Counted from the first letter of the stretch, positions 9,701 through 20,537 are shown. The stretch is DNA of 64,000 bases from Peptidiphaga gingivicola (GCF_001652275.1 NZ_LVZK01000001.1:1-64000), one strand, 5' to 3'. Program-made: numbers and translations. Notes: generated by a model from the letters alone, not told the origin.

Positions 9701-10662
9701 CGGTTTTCCTCCTTGCCGTCGAGACGGGGGCGGTCCGGGCTGCCTCCGGCCGGGGGTTCTTCGCGCGGATCGCCATAGGCGGGGGCCTCCTCGCGCGAGT
9801 CCCCGTAGCTCGGGGCCTCTTCGCCCGGCATCCCGGGCATGTGGGCGCGAGGGACCTCGCGGCCCCGCCCGTCGAGTTCGCCGCGCGCGGCGCGCGCGGC
9901 GGTGATGGGCGAAACGTCCGACGGCGTGTAGGCCTGGCCTCGGATTCGCAGGATGCGCGGGACCGACTCGGCCACGGCCTCTCCCCCGCTCGTGAGGGCC
10001 GGGGCGGCGGCGGAATTCGATTCCGCGTAGATGCCCGTGGGCGGCTTTTGACCGATGTGGCGGCCTGTCTGCGCGTAGGCGGCCATCTTTGCCTCGGCAA
10101 GCTCCGCCTGGCTCAGACGCTTGCGCACGCCCTGGCGATGCGTCAGCGTCATCGCGCCCACGGCGGCGACGATGAGGAGCGCCCCGGTCAGCTCCATCGT
10201 GAGGGCGTGGTTGGTGAAGATCGACTTGGCTATCGCCGTCGGATTCGTCTCCTCGTTGGCCTTCGCCAAGCCAACGGGGCCGGGGGTTCGCGCGTCCATG
10301 ACCGCTCCGCCGGCGATCGCGGCGAAGCCGAGCGCCCCCAAGGCGGCCATGACGCGCTGGCCTCGCAGGGTCTCGTACGTCGAGTCGGCCGCGTCGACGC
10401 CGATCATCATGAGCACAAAGAGGAACATCATGAGGATCGCACCCGTGTACACGGCGATCTGGACGACCCCCATGAACGGGGCTTCGAGCGCCGTGTACAG
10501 GACCGCCAAGCACACCATGTCGGCAATGACGCAGACCGCCGAATAGACCGCGCGCCGCGTGACCAGCAGGCCGAAGACGGTCAGCGTCACCATGACCACG
10601 GCGACGACGCCGAAAAGGATCGTCTCGCCCAGGGAGATTTCGATGGTCGCCGCTTCTTGCAT
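9697..10662 (-). CDS. nuoJ: NADH-quinone oxidoreductase subunit J with long C-terminal tail
   Basis: A 321-residue protein. The first ~185 residues form the five-helix NuoJ membrane domain, including [20 protein letters not shown], the pi-bulge helix that links quinone reduction to proton movement. The remaining ~130 residues are soluble, rich in Pro, Glu, Gly and Arg, with repeated (S/P)YGD(S/P)REE-like units near the end ([19 protein letters not shown]). The tail is longer than in most NuoJ proteins. The ATG overlaps the nuoI stop by one base (TGATG). Confidence 0.93.
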   Translation of the reverse strand: MQEAATIEISLGETILFGVVAVVMVTLTVFGLLVTRRAVYSAVCVIADMVCLAVLYTALEAPFMGVVQIAVYTGAILMMFLFVLMMIGVDAADSTYETLRGQRVMAALGALGFAAIAGGAVMDARTPGPVGLAKANEETNPTAIAKSIFTNHALTMELTGALLIVAAVGAMTLTHRQGVRKRLSQAELAEAKMAAYAQTGRHIGQKPPTGIYAESNSAAAPALTSGGEAVAESVPRILRIRGQAYTPSDVSPITAARAARGELDGRGREVPRAHMPGMPGEEAPSYGDSREEAPAYGDPREEPPAGGSPDRPRLDGKEENR

Positions 10663-11417
10663 CACCTTCCGCCTTCCGTGCGCTTGCCCCCGGACGCGTC
10701 TGCCGAGGCCGCCGCCGAATCGACAGGCGCGCCGGCCGGCGCCGCGGCCGCATCGAAGGGGCCCGGAGCATCGACGGAGACCGCCGTCGCGAGGGTCGGA
10801 TCGTCGGGCCGATGTTCGGCCACCCACTCGATCTGGGCCGCGGTGGGGCCGGCGACCTCGCCGCGGTAGTAATCGGCGTCGGACGCGCCCTCGGCCATGG
10901 GGTGGGGGGCGGCCAGCATGCCTTCGAGCATCGGCGCGAGAAGGTCTTCCTTCTCGTAGACGAGGCCCTCGCGCGTGGGGCCGGCCAGCTCGTACTCGTT
11001 CGTCATCGTCAGCGCCCTCGTGGGGCAGGCCTGGATGCAAAAGCCGCAGAAGATGCAGCGCAGATAGTTGATCTGATAGACCCGGCCGTAGCGCTCGCCG
11101 GGCGAAACCTGGTTGTCCGGTGTGTTGTTCGCCGCCTCGACGAAGATGGCGTCGGCCGGGCACGCCCAGGCGCACAGCTCGCAGCCGATGCAGCGTTCAA
11201 GGCCGTCGGGATACCTGTTGAGCTGGTGGCGTCCGTGGTAGCGCGGGGCCGTTGGAACCTTCTCCTCCGGGTACTGCTCCGTGACGGGTTTGCGGAACAT
11301 CGAGGAGATCGTGACCCCGTATCCTGCGACGGGGGCGAAGAGCTCCCCCGCCGGCCCTTTCTTCGGCCGGTCCCACAGCTCGGGATCGGGGGACGTGGAG
11401 GGAATGTGGTCTGTCAC
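10662..11417 (-). CDS. nuoI: NADH-quinone oxidoreductase subunit I (2x 4Fe-4S ferredoxin)
   Basis: A 251-residue complex I subunit carrying two [4Fe-4S] clusters, N6a and N6b, with ligands in [17 protein letters not shown] and [18 protein letters not shown]. It passes electrons from NuoG towards NuoB. A C-terminal extension of about 70 residues is Ala/Pro-rich and low in complexity, like the tails on NuoH and NuoJ on either side. The start overlaps the nuoH stop by ATGA. Confidence 0.95.
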   Translation of the reverse strand: MTDHIPSTSPDPELWDRPKKGPAGELFAPVAGYGVTISSMFRKPVTEQYPEEKVPTAPRYHGRHQLNRYPDGLERCIGCELCAWACPADAIFVEAANNTPDNQVSPGERYGRVYQINYLRCIFCGFCIQACPTRALTMTNEYELAGPTREGLVYEKEDLLAPMLEGMLAAPHPMAEGASDADYYRGEVAGPTAAQIEWVAEHRPDDPTLATAVSVDAPGPFDAAAAPAGAPVDSAAASADASGGKRTEGGR

Positions 11418-12916
11418 TCGTGGCCTCCCTTGACGGTGGTGGCTGCGCCGGCTTGGCGCTCTGCGGCGTCGGCTTGAGGCGCGGCGCCCCCTGCCTCGGA
11501 CGCGGCGCTTCCTGCTTGAGACGCGACCGCGCCGGGCTGCGATTCGGCGGGTTCGCCCGCCTTGCCCGAGGCAGAAAGGCCGGAGCCCGAAGCCTCCGGG
11601 CCGCCCGGCGGGGCCGCGCCGCGCGAGGCGCGAGGAGAAGGCGGCAGGGTTTGGCCGGGCAGCGGCGGCACGGGGAATCCCCCGGCGAAAGCGTCGAATT
11701 CCTCAGACGGCCGGACGAAGCCCGCCTCGCCGGGCTCGTCGCCTTCGGCGTCGCCCTTCCCGCCGAAAAGGAAGACAAGCGCGAGAACGGCCAAGAAAGC
11801 TGCTCCTATGCCGATGAACAGCTGGTTGCGCGACAGGTCGGTGAAGCTCGTGACCGCCTGGATGACGGCGACCGAGACGAGCCACGTCAGCGAAACCGGG
11901 ATGAGGACCTTCCATCCGAACTTCATGAAATGGTCATAGCGCATGCGCATGAGGGTGCCGCGGGTCCAGATCATGAAGAACATGAGAGTCCACGTCTTGC
12001 CGAAGAACCACAGCGCCGGCAGCCAGCCGGTGTTCGGATTTCCGCCCCATAGCGAGAAGACCGACGTCGTGATCGGGTCCGCCCGCCAGCCGCCGAGGAA
12101 AACGGTTGTGGCGACCATCGAAACGTTGAGCATGTTGATGTACTCGGAGAGGAAGAACCACGCGAACTTCATCGACGAGTACTCGGTGGTGTGGCCCGCG
12201 ACAATCTCGCCTTCGGCCTCGGGAAGGTCGAAGGGAAGTCGGTTCGTCTCTCCGAACATCGAAATGAGGTAGACGACGAAGGCCGGGAAGAGCGTGATTA
12301 TGTTCCACAGGTCCGACTGCGCAGCCACGATCCCCGACATGGACATCGTGCCCGCCGTCAGGAACACCGTGACGAGCGAGAGCCCCAGCGCCAGCTCGTA
12401 GGAGATCATTTGGGTGGCCCCTCGCACCGACCCGTAGAAGGGCAGGGTGGAATGGGCCGACCATCCGCCGAGAACCAGCCCGTATTCGCCCAGGGCGGCG
12501 ATCGCGAGGACGAACAGGACGGCGACGGGCGAATCCGCGAGCTGGAGCGGCGTCGAATGGCCGAATATCGAAACGTTGGGCCCCATCGGGACCACGGCCA
12601 TGACCGTGAAGGCGCACACCGCGCCGACGAAGGGGGCGACGAAGTAGATGATCTTGTCCGCGCCCTTGAGCCAGAAATCCTCCTTGATGAGAAGCTTGAC
12701 CGCGTCGGCGAAGGCCTGTCCCAGTCCCAAGGGACCCACCCTGTTGGGGCCGAGGCGCGTCTGCATGCGCGCTAGGCCGCGGCGCTCGACCCACAGGGCG
12801 AGGAGGACGTTCATGATGAGGAACACGATGATGAACGCGGCCTTCAAAACCCATATCCACCACGTGTCCTGGGAAAAGTCCGCCGTTTGGACGGCGGCTT
12901 GGATCGACGGCGTCAC
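11414..12916 (-). CDS. nuoH: NADH-quinone oxidoreductase subunit H with Ala-rich tail
   Basis: A 500-residue membrane subunit forming the quinone chamber with NuoB and NuoD. The signature [20 protein letters not shown] and the glutamates in EYSSMKF and [14 protein letters not shown]-type loops are present. The GTG start overlaps the nuoG stop (GTGA). The conserved domain ends near residue 390; the last ~105 residues are Pro then Ala/Gly/Ser-rich and look disordered. Such a tail is unusual for NuoH. Confidence 0.95.
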   Translation of the reverse strand: MTPSIQAAVQTADFSQDTWWIWVLKAAFIIVFLIMNVLLALWVERRGLARMQTRLGPNRVGPLGLGQAFADAVKLLIKEDFWLKGADKIIYFVAPFVGAVCAFTVMAVVPMGPNVSIFGHSTPLQLADSPVAVLFVLAIAALGEYGLVLGGWSAHSTLPFYGSVRGATQMISYELALGLSLVTVFLTAGTMSMSGIVAAQSDLWNIITLFPAFVVYLISMFGETNRLPFDLPEAEGEIVAGHTTEYSSMKFAWFFLSEYINMLNVSMVATTVFLGGWRADPITTSVFSLWGGNPNTGWLPALWFFGKTWTLMFFMIWTRGTLMRMRYDHFMKFGWKVLIPVSLTWLVSVAVIQAVTSFTDLSRNQLFIGIGAAFLAVLALVFLFGGKGDAEGDEPGEAGFVRPSEEFDAFAGGFPVPPLPGQTLPPSPRASRGAAPPGGPEASGSGLSASGKAGEPAESQPGAVASQAGSAASEAGGAAPQADAAERQAGAATTVKGGHE

Positions 12917-15489
12917 TTGCTCACCTCCGCAGCGACCGTTACGGCGTCGCCGGGCCTGACGCCCAGCGACGCGATCTTGCACCCGGCGGAATTCTGGGGA
13001 ATCCAGACGACGCCGTCGGGCATGGGCAGGGTGACGACGGGGAGCGTGACGCGTCCGATCGTTCCCTGGACGATTACTCTGCCGCCGGGGGCGGCTCCGG
13101 CGGCCCGCGCGGTGGCCTCCGACATGACGGCCGCGGGCCGCCGGGCCGTTCCGGCCAGATGCGGCTCGTTCGAGAGCAGCGCGCCCTCGCCAATGAGCAG
13201 ATTCCACGAGGCCAGCACGGCGGTTCCCGGAGCCGGCGGCTCGGCCCCTCCCTCGGGGAAGGCGTGCGGCGGGGCCATGCGCGGCCCGTTCCACGGCTTG
13301 AAGCCACGAATCTGCGCAACGGCGTCGGCGAGCGTGTCCAAACCGAGGTCGACCCCGAATTCGGCGGCAAGGTCGTTGAGGACGATGCGGTCGGGCCGCT
13401 CGACGGACGTCAGCGCCTGGCCGAAGGGGCGTATGCGGCCCTCCCAGTTGACGAAGGAGCCGCCCTTTTCAACCGGCGGGGCGACGGGCAGGACGACGTC
13501 GGCCAGGGCCGTCGTGGCGGTGGCGCGGACTTCGAGCTGAACGACGAACCCCGCGGATTCGATCGACGAGATGGCGTCGCCGGGCAGGTCGCCGACCTCG
13601 ACGCCGCCCAGAAGAAGCCCGCCCAGAGCGCCGGAGTGCACGGACAGGAGGATCGACTCGGCCGAGCGGCCGGGCATCGAGGGGATCTTCGCTCCCCACG
13701 CCTCTTCCACTTCGGCGCGGGCCTGCGGATCGGCGACGGGGCGCCCGCCGGGCAGCAGGCCGCCGACCGCGCCCATCTCCACGGCGCCGCGATCGCCCGC
13801 ACGCCGGGGAATCCACGCCAGGCGCGCGCCGCTGCGATCGGCGAGGCGGCGCGCAGCCGACAGCGCGCCCTCCGATTCTGCCGCACGCTCGCCTACGAGG
13901 ATGATCCCGCCGTCCGCCAGCCCGTCGTACACGGGGTCTCCGGCGTCGAGCCCGTCAAGGATCGCCGCCTCCGTCCCAGGGACCGCGGGAATGAGGTTGG
14001 CGTTCATCTTCGCGCTTCCGGCGGTCGCGTACGGGGCGACGACGCTCACCGACGTCGTCTTGGCCAAGACGGCCTTGCGCAGGCGCAGGAAGACCGACCC
14101 GCATTCCTCCTCGGCCTCGAAGCCCACGGCCAGGACGTGCCCGGCTTTCTCCAGGTCGCCGTACGTGACGCCGCGTCCGCTTCCGGCGACGACGAAGCCG
14201 AGGAACGCGTCCTCTTCGGGCGAGGCCGGGCGGGTTCTGAAATCGATGTCGTTGGTGCCGAGAACCGTTCGCGCGAACTTCGAGTAGGCGTAGGCGTCCT
14301 CCATGGTCAGCCTGCCGCCGGCCAGGACGCCGACGCCTCCGTGCGCTTTGGCCGCGGCGAGCCCGCGGGCTGCGACGTCAAGGGCGTCTTCCCACGACGT
14401 CGCCGCGAGCTCGCCCGAAGCGTCGCGCACAAGCGGGTGCGTCAAGCGGTCCGGGCCGCTCTGCCACCTGAAGGCGAATCGGTCCTTGTCGGTGATCCAG
14501 TCCTCGTTGACCTCCGGGTCCTCCCACGCCAGCCGGCGCAGGACCTCGCCGCGTCGGTAGTCGACGCGGATGGCCGAGCCCGAGGCGTCGTGCTCGGTCA
14601 CGCCGGGGACGGACACGAGGTCGAAGGGCCGCGAGCGGAAGCGGTAGGCGGAGCTAGTGAGCGCGCCCACCGGGCAAATCTGAATGATGTTGCCGGAGAA
14701 GTAAGAGGAGAAGGGGCGGCCGGATTCGTCTGTTTCCGCGGGCTCCATCGGGCCCGCGGCGAAGCCCTCCGCAGGGCCGTAGCTGCCGTAAGAGCCGACG
14801 TAGTCTCCGGGGGCGGGCTCGGCGCACCCGCCGTCCGAATCGGAGAAGTTGAGGACCCGCGCGTCGAAGCCCCCGATCTGCGAGCCGTTGAGGGAGTGAA
14901 CCTCGAAGCCCGGGGACCCGCCGCCGCGCCCCTGAAGCGCGATGAACGGGTCGCCTGCGATCTGGGACTGGAACCTCGTGCAGCGCTGGCACAGGATGCA
15001 GCGGTCGCGGTCGAGCAGGATCTCCGAGGTCACCTGGACGGGCTTGGGGTAGGTCCGCTTGACGTCGACGAAGCGCGATTCGGCGCGCCCGTCAGAGAGC
15101 GCCTGGTTCTGAAGAGGGCATTCGCCGCCCTTGTCGCAGATCGGGCAGTCGAGCGGGTGGTTGACGAGGAGGAACTCGATGATTCCGCGCTGCGCCTTGG
15201 CCGCGACCTCCGACGTGTGCTGGGTGTAGACCTCCATGCCGGGCGTGACGGCCTCCGCGCAGGAGGGCACGGGCTTGGGGCCCTTCGCGACGACGCCGTC
15301 GCGCCCGGGGCGCGCGACCTCGACGAGGCACTGGCGGCAGGCCCCCGCGGGCTTGAGCAGCGGGTGGTCGCAAAAGCGCGGAATGCGCACGCCTATCTTC
15401 TCGGCCGCGCGGATGATGAGGGTTCCCGCTGGAACCTCGACGTCCTTGCCGTCGATCGTGACATTGACGAGAGAGTCATTGGCCGTCAT
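12913..15489 (-). CDS. nuoG: NADH-quinone oxidoreductase subunit G
   Basis: An 858-residue iron-sulfur subunit of the peripheral arm. The N-terminus has a [2Fe-2S] ferredoxin fold (CDHPLLKPAGACRQC), then CPICDKGGECPLQN and CILCQRC cluster motifs, followed by a molybdopterin-oxidoreductase-like domain that no longer binds a catalytic cofactor in this family. It relays electrons from NuoF and NuoE to NuoI. The ATG overlaps the nuoF stop; a longer upstream reading frame exists but lies inside nuoF and was rejected. Confidence 0.95.
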   Translation of the reverse strand: MTANDSLVNVTIDGKDVEVPAGTLIIRAAEKIGVRIPRFCDHPLLKPAGACRQCLVEVARPGRDGVVAKGPKPVPSCAEAVTPGMEVYTQHTSEVAAKAQRGIIEFLLVNHPLDCPICDKGGECPLQNQALSDGRAESRFVDVKRTYPKPVQVTSEILLDRDRCILCQRCTRFQSQIAGDPFIALQGRGGGSPGFEVHSLNGSQIGGFDARVLNFSDSDGGCAEPAPGDYVGSYGSYGPAEGFAAGPMEPAETDESGRPFSSYFSGNIIQICPVGALTSSAYRFRSRPFDLVSVPGVTEHDASGSAIRVDYRRGEVLRRLAWEDPEVNEDWITDKDRFAFRWQSGPDRLTHPLVRDASGELAATSWEDALDVAARGLAAAKAHGGVGVLAGGRLTMEDAYAYSKFARTVLGTNDIDFRTRPASPEEDAFLGFVVAGSGRGVTYGDLEKAGHVLAVGFEAEEECGSVFLRLRKAVLAKTTSVSVVAPYATAGSAKMNANLIPAVPGTEAAILDGLDAGDPVYDGLADGGIILVGERAAESEGALSAARRLADRSGARLAWIPRRAGDRGAVEMGAVGGLLPGGRPVADPQARAEVEEAWGAKIPSMPGRSAESILLSVHSGALGGLLLGGVEVGDLPGDAISSIESAGFVVQLEVRATATTALADVVLPVAPPVEKGGSFVNWEGRIRPFGQALTSVERPDRIVLNDLAAEFGVDLGLDTLADAVAQIRGFKPWNGPRMAPPHAFPEGGAEPPAPGTAVLASWNLLIGEGALLSNEPHLAGTARRPAAVMSEATARAAGAAPGGRVIVQGTIGRVTLPVVTLPMPDGVVWIPQNSAGCKIASLGVRPGDAVTVAAEVSK

Positions 15490-16814
15490 TGTGCAGACAC
15501 CTCGGAGAACAGGGTCGTCTTTTCGTAGGGGAAGAGCTCGCGCGCCGGCGTCGTGTATCCTGCTTCGAACTCCTCGCGGAACAGCTCGATCCCCGACTTG
15601 ACGGGGGTCGCCGCGGCGTCGCCCAAGGCGCAGAAGGAACGGCCGGCGATGTTCGAGGCGATCTCGTAGAGAAGGTCGACGTCGCCCGGCCGGCCGCGCC
15701 CGGCTTCCAGACGGTGGACGACCTGCCGCATCCAGTAGGTGCCTTCGCGGCACGGCGTGCATTTGCCGCACGATTCGTGCTGGTAGAAGTCCGTCCAGCG
15801 CGAGATGACGCGCACGACCGAGACGGTCTCGTCAAAGACCATGATGGCGCGGGTGGCGAGCATGGAGCCGGCTTCGCGCACCGAGTTGTAGTCGAGGGGG
15901 ACGTCCAGCTGCTCGGGTGTGAACAGGGGCGCGGACGAGCCGCCGACAGCCCAGAACTTCAGCTCGTGCCCGGGCCTGATGCCGCCGGCCAGGTCGAGGA
16001 GCGTGCGCGCAGTGATCCCGAGCGGCGCCTCGTACTGGCCCGGATTCTTCACGTGGCCCGAAAGCGAGAAGAAGCCGTGGCCCTTCGCGCTTTCCGTGCC
16101 CATGGCGTGGAACCATTCGACGCCGTTGCGGACGATCCCCGGAACCGAGGAGATCGTCTCGACGTTGTTGATGACGGTGGGCCTGGCGTACAGGCCCTCG
16201 GCCGCCGGGAAGGGCGGTTTGAGGCGCGGCTGGCCGCGCCTGCCCTCGAGGGAGTCGAGCAGGGCCGTCTCCTCGCCGCAAATGTAGGCGCCCGCGCCGG
16301 CGTGCACGGTGATTTCGATGTCGTAGTCGCCGTCGGGCCCCATGCCCTTGCCGATGAGCCCCGCCTCGCGCGCCTGCCGCACGGCGGCCATGAGGCGGCG
16401 GTATACGTGCACCACTTCCCCGCGCAGATAGACGAATCCGTGGTGTCCGCCGACGGCGAGAAGGCAGATGGCCATGCCCTCGATGAGTGCGTGCGGGTTG
16501 CCCATGAGCGCGGGAACGTCCTTGCACGTGCCCGGCTCGGACTCGTCTGCGTTGACCACGAGGTAGCGCGGACCGCCGTCTGGCGGGGGCAGGAAGCTCC
16601 ATTTCAGGCCGGTCGGGAACCCCGCTCCCCCGCGCCCGGCCAGGCCGGAGTCCTTGATGAGCTGGGTCAGCTCGCCGGGGCCGTAGGACCACGCCTTGGC
16701 CAGCCCTTCGTATCCTCCGGCGTCGCGATAGGCGCCGAGCGTCCACGAACGCTCGCGGTCCCAGACGTCCGATATGACGGGGGACAACACTCCGGGAGCG
16801 GAAAACTCACTCAC
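15486..16814 (-). CDS. nuoF: NADH-quinone oxidoreductase subunit F (NADH/FMN-binding)
   Basis: A 442-residue subunit that oxidises NADH through FMN. The nucleotide-binding glycine motif GRGGAGFPTGLKW and the C-terminal [4Fe-4S] motif ESCGKCTPCREG are intact, as is the acidic GAGAYICGEETALLDSLEG region. The GTG start overlaps the nuoE stop (GTGAGTGAG). Length is normal. Together with NuoE and NuoG it forms the NADH dehydrogenase module. Confidence 0.96.
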   Translation of the reverse strand: MSEFSAPGVLSPVISDVWDRERSWTLGAYRDAGGYEGLAKAWSYGPGELTQLIKDSGLAGRGGAGFPTGLKWSFLPPPDGGPRYLVVNADESEPGTCKDVPALMGNPHALIEGMAICLLAVGGHHGFVYLRGEVVHVYRRLMAAVRQAREAGLIGKGMGPDGDYDIEITVHAGAGAYICGEETALLDSLEGRRGQPRLKPPFPAAEGLYARPTVINNVETISSVPGIVRNGVEWFHAMGTESAKGHGFFSLSGHVKNPGQYEAPLGITARTLLDLAGGIRPGHELKFWAVGGSSAPLFTPEQLDVPLDYNSVREAGSMLATRAIMVFDETVSVVRVISRWTDFYQHESCGKCTPCREGTYWMRQVVHRLEAGRGRPGDVDLLYEIASNIAGRSFCALGDAAATPVKSGIELFREEFEAGYTTPARELFPYEKTTLFSEVSAQ

Positions 16815-17482
16815 TTGGCGACCTCCTTCGGCGCGCTCCAGCCGCGTTCGCGTGCGATCTCCAGGCCCCTGAGCGAGGCGCAGCCCGCGCCCGGGCCCTC
16901 GTCTGCGTGGCCGTCCTCGAATCCGGCGAGGACCCTCTCCGTCTCCTTGAAGGCGTGCACCTTGTCGGCGCCCCGAGTCGGATGGAGGTCCCGGCCTGCG
17001 CGGATGTCTTCGACGATTTGAAGGGCCGACGTCGGCGTCTGGTTGTCGAAGAACTCCCAGTTGACCATAATGACGGGCGCGTAGTCGCATCCCGCGTTGC
17101 ATTCGAGGGCTTCGAGCGTGATCTTGCCGTCCGGCGTCGTCTCGTCGCTCCCCACGCCGAGGGCGGAGGTCAAGGCCTCCCATATTTCGTCCCCGCCCAT
17201 GACGGCGCACAGCGCATTCGTACACACCCCGACGTTGTATTCGCCGTTGGGATGGCGCCTGTACTGGCTGTAAAAGGTGGCGACGGCGGAGACTTCGGCG
17301 CGGGTCAGGCCCAGGACGTCCGCGCACAGCGCGATGCCGCGGGGCGAGACGAAGCCGTCGACCGACTGGACGAGGTGGAGCATGGGCATGAGCGCCGAGC
17401 GCGCCACCGGGTATCGCGCGACGATCTCCCGCGAATCGGCGCGCAGGCGCTCCTCGACCTCCGGCGGATAGCCTTCCTTCAT
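16811..17482 (-). CDS. nuoE: NADH-quinone oxidoreductase subunit E
   Basis: A 223-residue thioredoxin-like [2Fe-2S] subunit. Cluster N1a ligands are visible in GVCTNALC and ECNAGCD. A C-terminal extension of about 60 residues follows the conserved domain. The ATG overlaps the nuoD stop. It works beside NuoF as an electron reservoir near the flavin. Confidence 0.94.
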   Translation of the reverse strand: MKEGYPPEVEERLRADSREIVARYPVARSALMPMLHLVQSVDGFVSPRGIALCADVLGLTRAEVSAVATFYSQYRRHPNGEYNVGVCTNALCAVMGGDEIWEALTSALGVGSDETTPDGKITLEALECNAGCDYAPVIMVNWEFFDNQTPTSALQIVEDIRAGRDLHPTRGADKVHAFKETERVLAGFEDGHADEGPGAGCASLRGLEIARERGWSAPKEVAK

Positions 17483-18828
17483 CGGTCCACACCTCCCATG
17501 ACCGGGTCGATAGCGGCAAGGCAGACGATGGCGTCGGCGAGCATGCCGCCCTCGGCCATCATCGACAGGCCCTGCAGATTCCTGAATCCGGGATCGGACA
17601 CGTGCGCCCGGTAGGGGCGCGTTCCCCCAGAGGACACGAGGTGGCACCCGAGGACGCCCTTGGCGTGCTCGACGATCGAGTACGCCTGGCCGGCCGGAAC
17701 GCGGAACCCCTCGGTTACAAGCTTGAAATGGTGGATGAGCGACTCCATGGACTCGGTCATGATCTCGCGCACGTGCGCGGGCGCCGTCCCCTGGCCGTCG
17801 GTGGAAATCGACAGGCGGGCGGGCCAGGCGATCTTCTTGTCCTCGACCATCACGGGCTCCCCCTCGGTGGCGTCGAGCTTGTCGAGGGCCTGGTAGACGA
17901 TCCGCAGCGACTGGTAGCACTCGTCGAAGCGCACCATGGCCCGGTTGTAGGCGTCGGACTTGTCGTAGACCGGCACGTCGAACTCGTAGTCTTCGTACCC
18001 GCAGTAGGGCTGGCTCTTGCGAAGGTCCCACGGAAGCCCGGCGGCCTTGACCGCCGGCCCCGTCTGGCCCAAAGCCATGAGAGCCGAGAGCGAGAGCACG
18101 CCGACGTCCTTGAACCGCGCCTTGAAGATCGGATTCTGAGCGACGATGGTCTCCATCTCCGACGTCCCCTTCCGCACGTCGGGGAGAAGCTCGCGGATGT
18201 AGGCCGTGATTCCCTCCGGCACGTCTTCCAGGACGCCTCCGGGCCGCACGAACTCGTAGTTCATCCTCAGGCCCGAGATCCTCTCGAAGATCCGGAGGAT
18301 GTCCTCGCGCGTGCGGAATGCGATGGTCATCATCGTCGTCGCCCCCAGCTCGTTGAGCGACGAGCCGATGGCGACTAGGTGGGAGGCGATGCGCTGGAGC
18401 TCCATGAGAAGCACCCTGATGACGTTGGCCCTGCGGGGCACCTGCTCTTCGATTCCGAGCAGCTTCTCAACGGCCATGCAGTAGCCGACCTCCTGGAAGA
18501 AGGAGGCGACGTAGTCCATGCGCGTGACGTAGGCGACGCCCTGCGTCCACGTGCGGTACTCCATGTTCTTCTCGATGCCGGTGTGCAGGAAGCCCGTGGC
18601 GCCGCGGATCTCGCGGACGTATTCGCCGTCAAGCTCGAGGAGGAGGCGGTAGACGCCGTGCGTGGAAGGGTGGACGGGTCCGAGGTTGACGACGATGCGC
18701 TCCTCGGCCATGCGCGCCGCCTCGTCGGAGATTTCGTTCCAGTCCCCTCCGACGGCGGTGAAGTTGGGCAGGCCGTCGAGCTCGGCCTCCGTGGCGCCCG
18801 GGGTGGCGTAGATCTTCGGGTCGCTCAT
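17479..18828 (-). CDS. nuoD: NADH-quinone oxidoreductase subunit D
   Basis: A 449-residue subunit of the 49-kDa family, related to the large subunit of NiFe hydrogenases; it lines the quinone-binding site with NuoB. Recognisable segments are NLGPVHPSTHGVYRLLLELDGE near the N-terminus, TGIEKNMEYRTW, and the C-terminal LADAIVCLAAIDPVMGGVDR. The ATG overlaps the nuoC stop by TGATG. Length is normal, without fusion to NuoC. Confidence 0.96.
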   Translation of the reverse strand: MSDPKIYATPGATEAELDGLPNFTAVGGDWNEISDEAARMAEERIVVNLGPVHPSTHGVYRLLLELDGEYVREIRGATGFLHTGIEKNMEYRTWTQGVAYVTRMDYVASFFQEVGYCMAVEKLLGIEEQVPRRANVIRVLLMELQRIASHLVAIGSSLNELGATTMMTIAFRTREDILRIFERISGLRMNYEFVRPGGVLEDVPEGITAYIRELLPDVRKGTSEMETIVAQNPIFKARFKDVGVLSLSALMALGQTGPAVKAAGLPWDLRKSQPYCGYEDYEFDVPVYDKSDAYNRAMVRFDECYQSLRIVYQALDKLDATEGEPVMVEDKKIAWPARLSISTDGQGTAPAHVREIMTESMESLIHHFKLVTEGFRVPAGQAYSIVEHAKGVLGCHLVSSGGTRPYRAHVSDPGFRNLQGLSMMAEGGMLADAIVCLAAIDPVMGGVDR

Positions 18829-19532
18829 CAGCTGTAGTCCCTTCGCACGTCGGGGGGCGGCACGACGGCGCCCTTGTATTCGACGGGGATGCCCCCGAGG
18901 GGATAGTCCTTGCGCTGCGGATGGCCGATCCAATCGTCGGGCATCGCCGTGCGAGTGAGGCCGGGGTGTCCGTCGAAGACGATTCCCATGAGGTCCCATG
19001 CTTCGCGCTCGGGCCAGTCGTCACCGGGGTAGACCTCGACGATCGAGGGCAGGTGCGGGTCAGATTCGGGGCACGTCGATTCGATCGCGAGGAAGCGGTT
19101 GTGAGTGATCGAGAAGAGCGGGAAGTAGCCGTGCAGCTCGCGCCCCGCGTCCTGGGGATAGTGGACGCCGGTGACGCCGAAGCACATCTCGAACCTCAGA
19201 TCTTGGTCGTCGCGCAGGCAGCGGGCCACGCGCACGAGGTGCTCACGGGCGACGAAGAGCACGAGCTGGCCGTTTTCGACGACGACCTTTTCGATCGCCG
19301 CGTCGGGGTCGACGCCGTCGGCCTCCAAGAGTTCGGCGAGGACGTCGACGACGGAGTCGAACCACCCGCCGTAGGGGCGGCTCGCAGGCCTGGCGTAGAC
19401 CTCGGCGCCCACGAGCTCGGAAAAGCCCGACGTGTCGCCGGACCCCTTGACGCCCCACATGCCCTGGACCCGACGCACGACGTCGGGGTCCGGGCCGCTG
19501 GCCGGCGCGATTGCGCCGTCGTTCTCGTTCAC
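18828..19532 (-). CDS. nuoC: NADH-quinone oxidoreductase subunit C
   Basis: A 234-residue subunit of the 30-kDa family. The family signature is seen in [20 protein letters not shown] followed by [16 protein letters not shown]. It scaffolds the hydrophilic arm with NuoD. About 35 bases separate it from nuoB, and the overlap with nuoD suggests coupled translation. Confidence 0.95.
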   Translation of the reverse strand: MNENDGAIAPASGPDPDVVRRVQGMWGVKGSGDTSGFSELVGAEVYARPASRPYGGWFDSVVDVLAELLEADGVDPDAAIEKVVVENGQLVLFVAREHLVRVARCLRDDQDLRFEMCFGVTGVHYPQDAGRELHGYFPLFSITHNRFLAIESTCPESDPHLPSIVEVYPGDDWPEREAWDLMGIVFDGHPGLTRTAMPDDWIGHPQRKDYPLGGIPVEYKGAVVPPPDVRRDYS

Positions 19533-19566
19533 AAAGGCAGACCTTTCATTTTCACGCGAGTCGTTT

Positions 19567-20166
19567 TCACGCCAGCAGACCTTTCATTGCGTGGATGTCG
19601 GGTGCGGCGAGCGCGGCCTTCTCGGCGGCCCGGGCCGCAGCCTCGCGGGCGCCCTTCGTCAGCCTGCGATTGCGCTTGACGTGCTCGCGCAGCTCCAACA
19701 CGGCGTTGATGAGCATCTCGGGGCGCGGCGGGCAGCCGGGCAGGTAGACGTCGACGGGCACGATGTGGTCGCATCCCTGAACGATGGCGTAGTTGTTGAA
19801 CATGCCGCCGGAGGAGGCGCACACGCCCATGGAGACGACCCACTTGGGGTCAGTCATCTTGTCGTAAATGTCGCGCACCACCGGCGCCATCTTGTGGCTG
19901 ACCCGCCCGGAGACGATCATGAGGTCGGCCTGACGCGGGGAAGCGCGGAAGACCTCCATGCCGAAGCGCGCGGCGTCGAAGCGCGGCGTTCCGAAGGACA
20001 TCATCTCGATGGCGCAGCACGCCAGGCCCATCGTCACGGGCCACTGCGAGTTGGTCACCGCCCAGTTGGCCACGGCCTCGACAGACGTGAGGAAGACCCC
20101 CTGGGAGCCGGCGTCGTGAGGCGCCTGCGCCCCCGTCGATTCCGCGCGCGTTCGTCTCAATCCCAT
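19567..20166 (-). CDS. nuoB: NADH-quinone oxidoreductase subunit B
   Basis: A 199-residue subunit that holds cluster N2, the final electron donor to menaquinone. The tandem cysteines in [10 protein letters not shown] and the later cysteines in [10 protein letters not shown] and [10 protein letters not shown] are the four expected ligands. I chose the ATG at 20166, preceded by GAGAGGAGCACAC, rather than an upstream frame that lies in nuoA. A basic, Ala-rich tail of about 35 residues ends the protein. Confidence 0.95.
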   Translation of the reverse strand: MGLRRTRAESTGAQAPHDAGSQGVFLTSVEAVANWAVTNSQWPVTMGLACCAIEMMSFGTPRFDAARFGMEVFRASPRQADLMIVSGRVSHKMAPVVRDIYDKMTDPKWVVSMGVCASSGGMFNNYAIVQGCDHIVPVDVYLPGCPPRPEMLINAVLELREHVKRNRRLTKGAREAAARAAEKAALAAPDIHAMKGLLA

Positions 20167-20177
20167 GTGTGCTCCTC

Positions 20178-20537
20178 TCAATCCCACTCGAGCCCGCCGC
20201 GGCGCCACTCGTAGACAAAGGGGACGGCGATGAGGAAGACAAAGCTCAGCATCGCGACGACGCCGAACAGGCCGAGCTTGTGGAACGAGACCGCCCACGG
20301 ATAGAGGAAGACGACCTCGATGTCGAAGACGATGAACGTCATCGCCGTCAGGTAGTACTTGATCGGGAAGCGCCCGCGTCCGCTGGCCGCGGGCGTCGCC
20401 TCCACGCCGCATTCGTAGTTTTCGAGCTTTACCCGGTTGTGCCGCTTGGGTCCGAGGAAAGAGCTCATGACGAGGCCGCCGATCGAGAGCGCCGCGGCCG
20501 CGGCGATCATGACCAGCAGAGGAACGTAGGAGTTCAT
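20178..20537 (-). CDS. nuoA: NADH-quinone oxidoreductase subunit A
   Basis: A 119-residue, three-helix membrane subunit. The conserved loop [25 protein letters not shown] holds the Cys of the quinone-access loop, and the helix [12 protein letters not shown] carries the conserved acidic pair. It is the first nuo gene; its ATG overlaps the stop of a 23-codon small ORF, which in turn overlaps the menJ-like gene upstream. Confidence 0.95.
   Translation of the reverse strand: MNSYVPLLVMIAAAAALSIGGLVMSSFLGPKRHNRVKLENYECGVEATPAASGRGRFPIKYYLTAMTFIVFDIEVVFLYPWAVSFHKLGLFGVVAMLSFVFLIAVPFVYEWRRGGLEWD

Noticed and set aside
3027-15528. Long open frames on the plus strand opposite the nuo operon (for example 4916-6157, 7858-9234 and 13159-15528)
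   Set aside because: They are antisense mirrors of well-identified nuo genes in very GC-rich DNA. Their translations are Arg/Gly/Glu-rich and have no recognisable domains.
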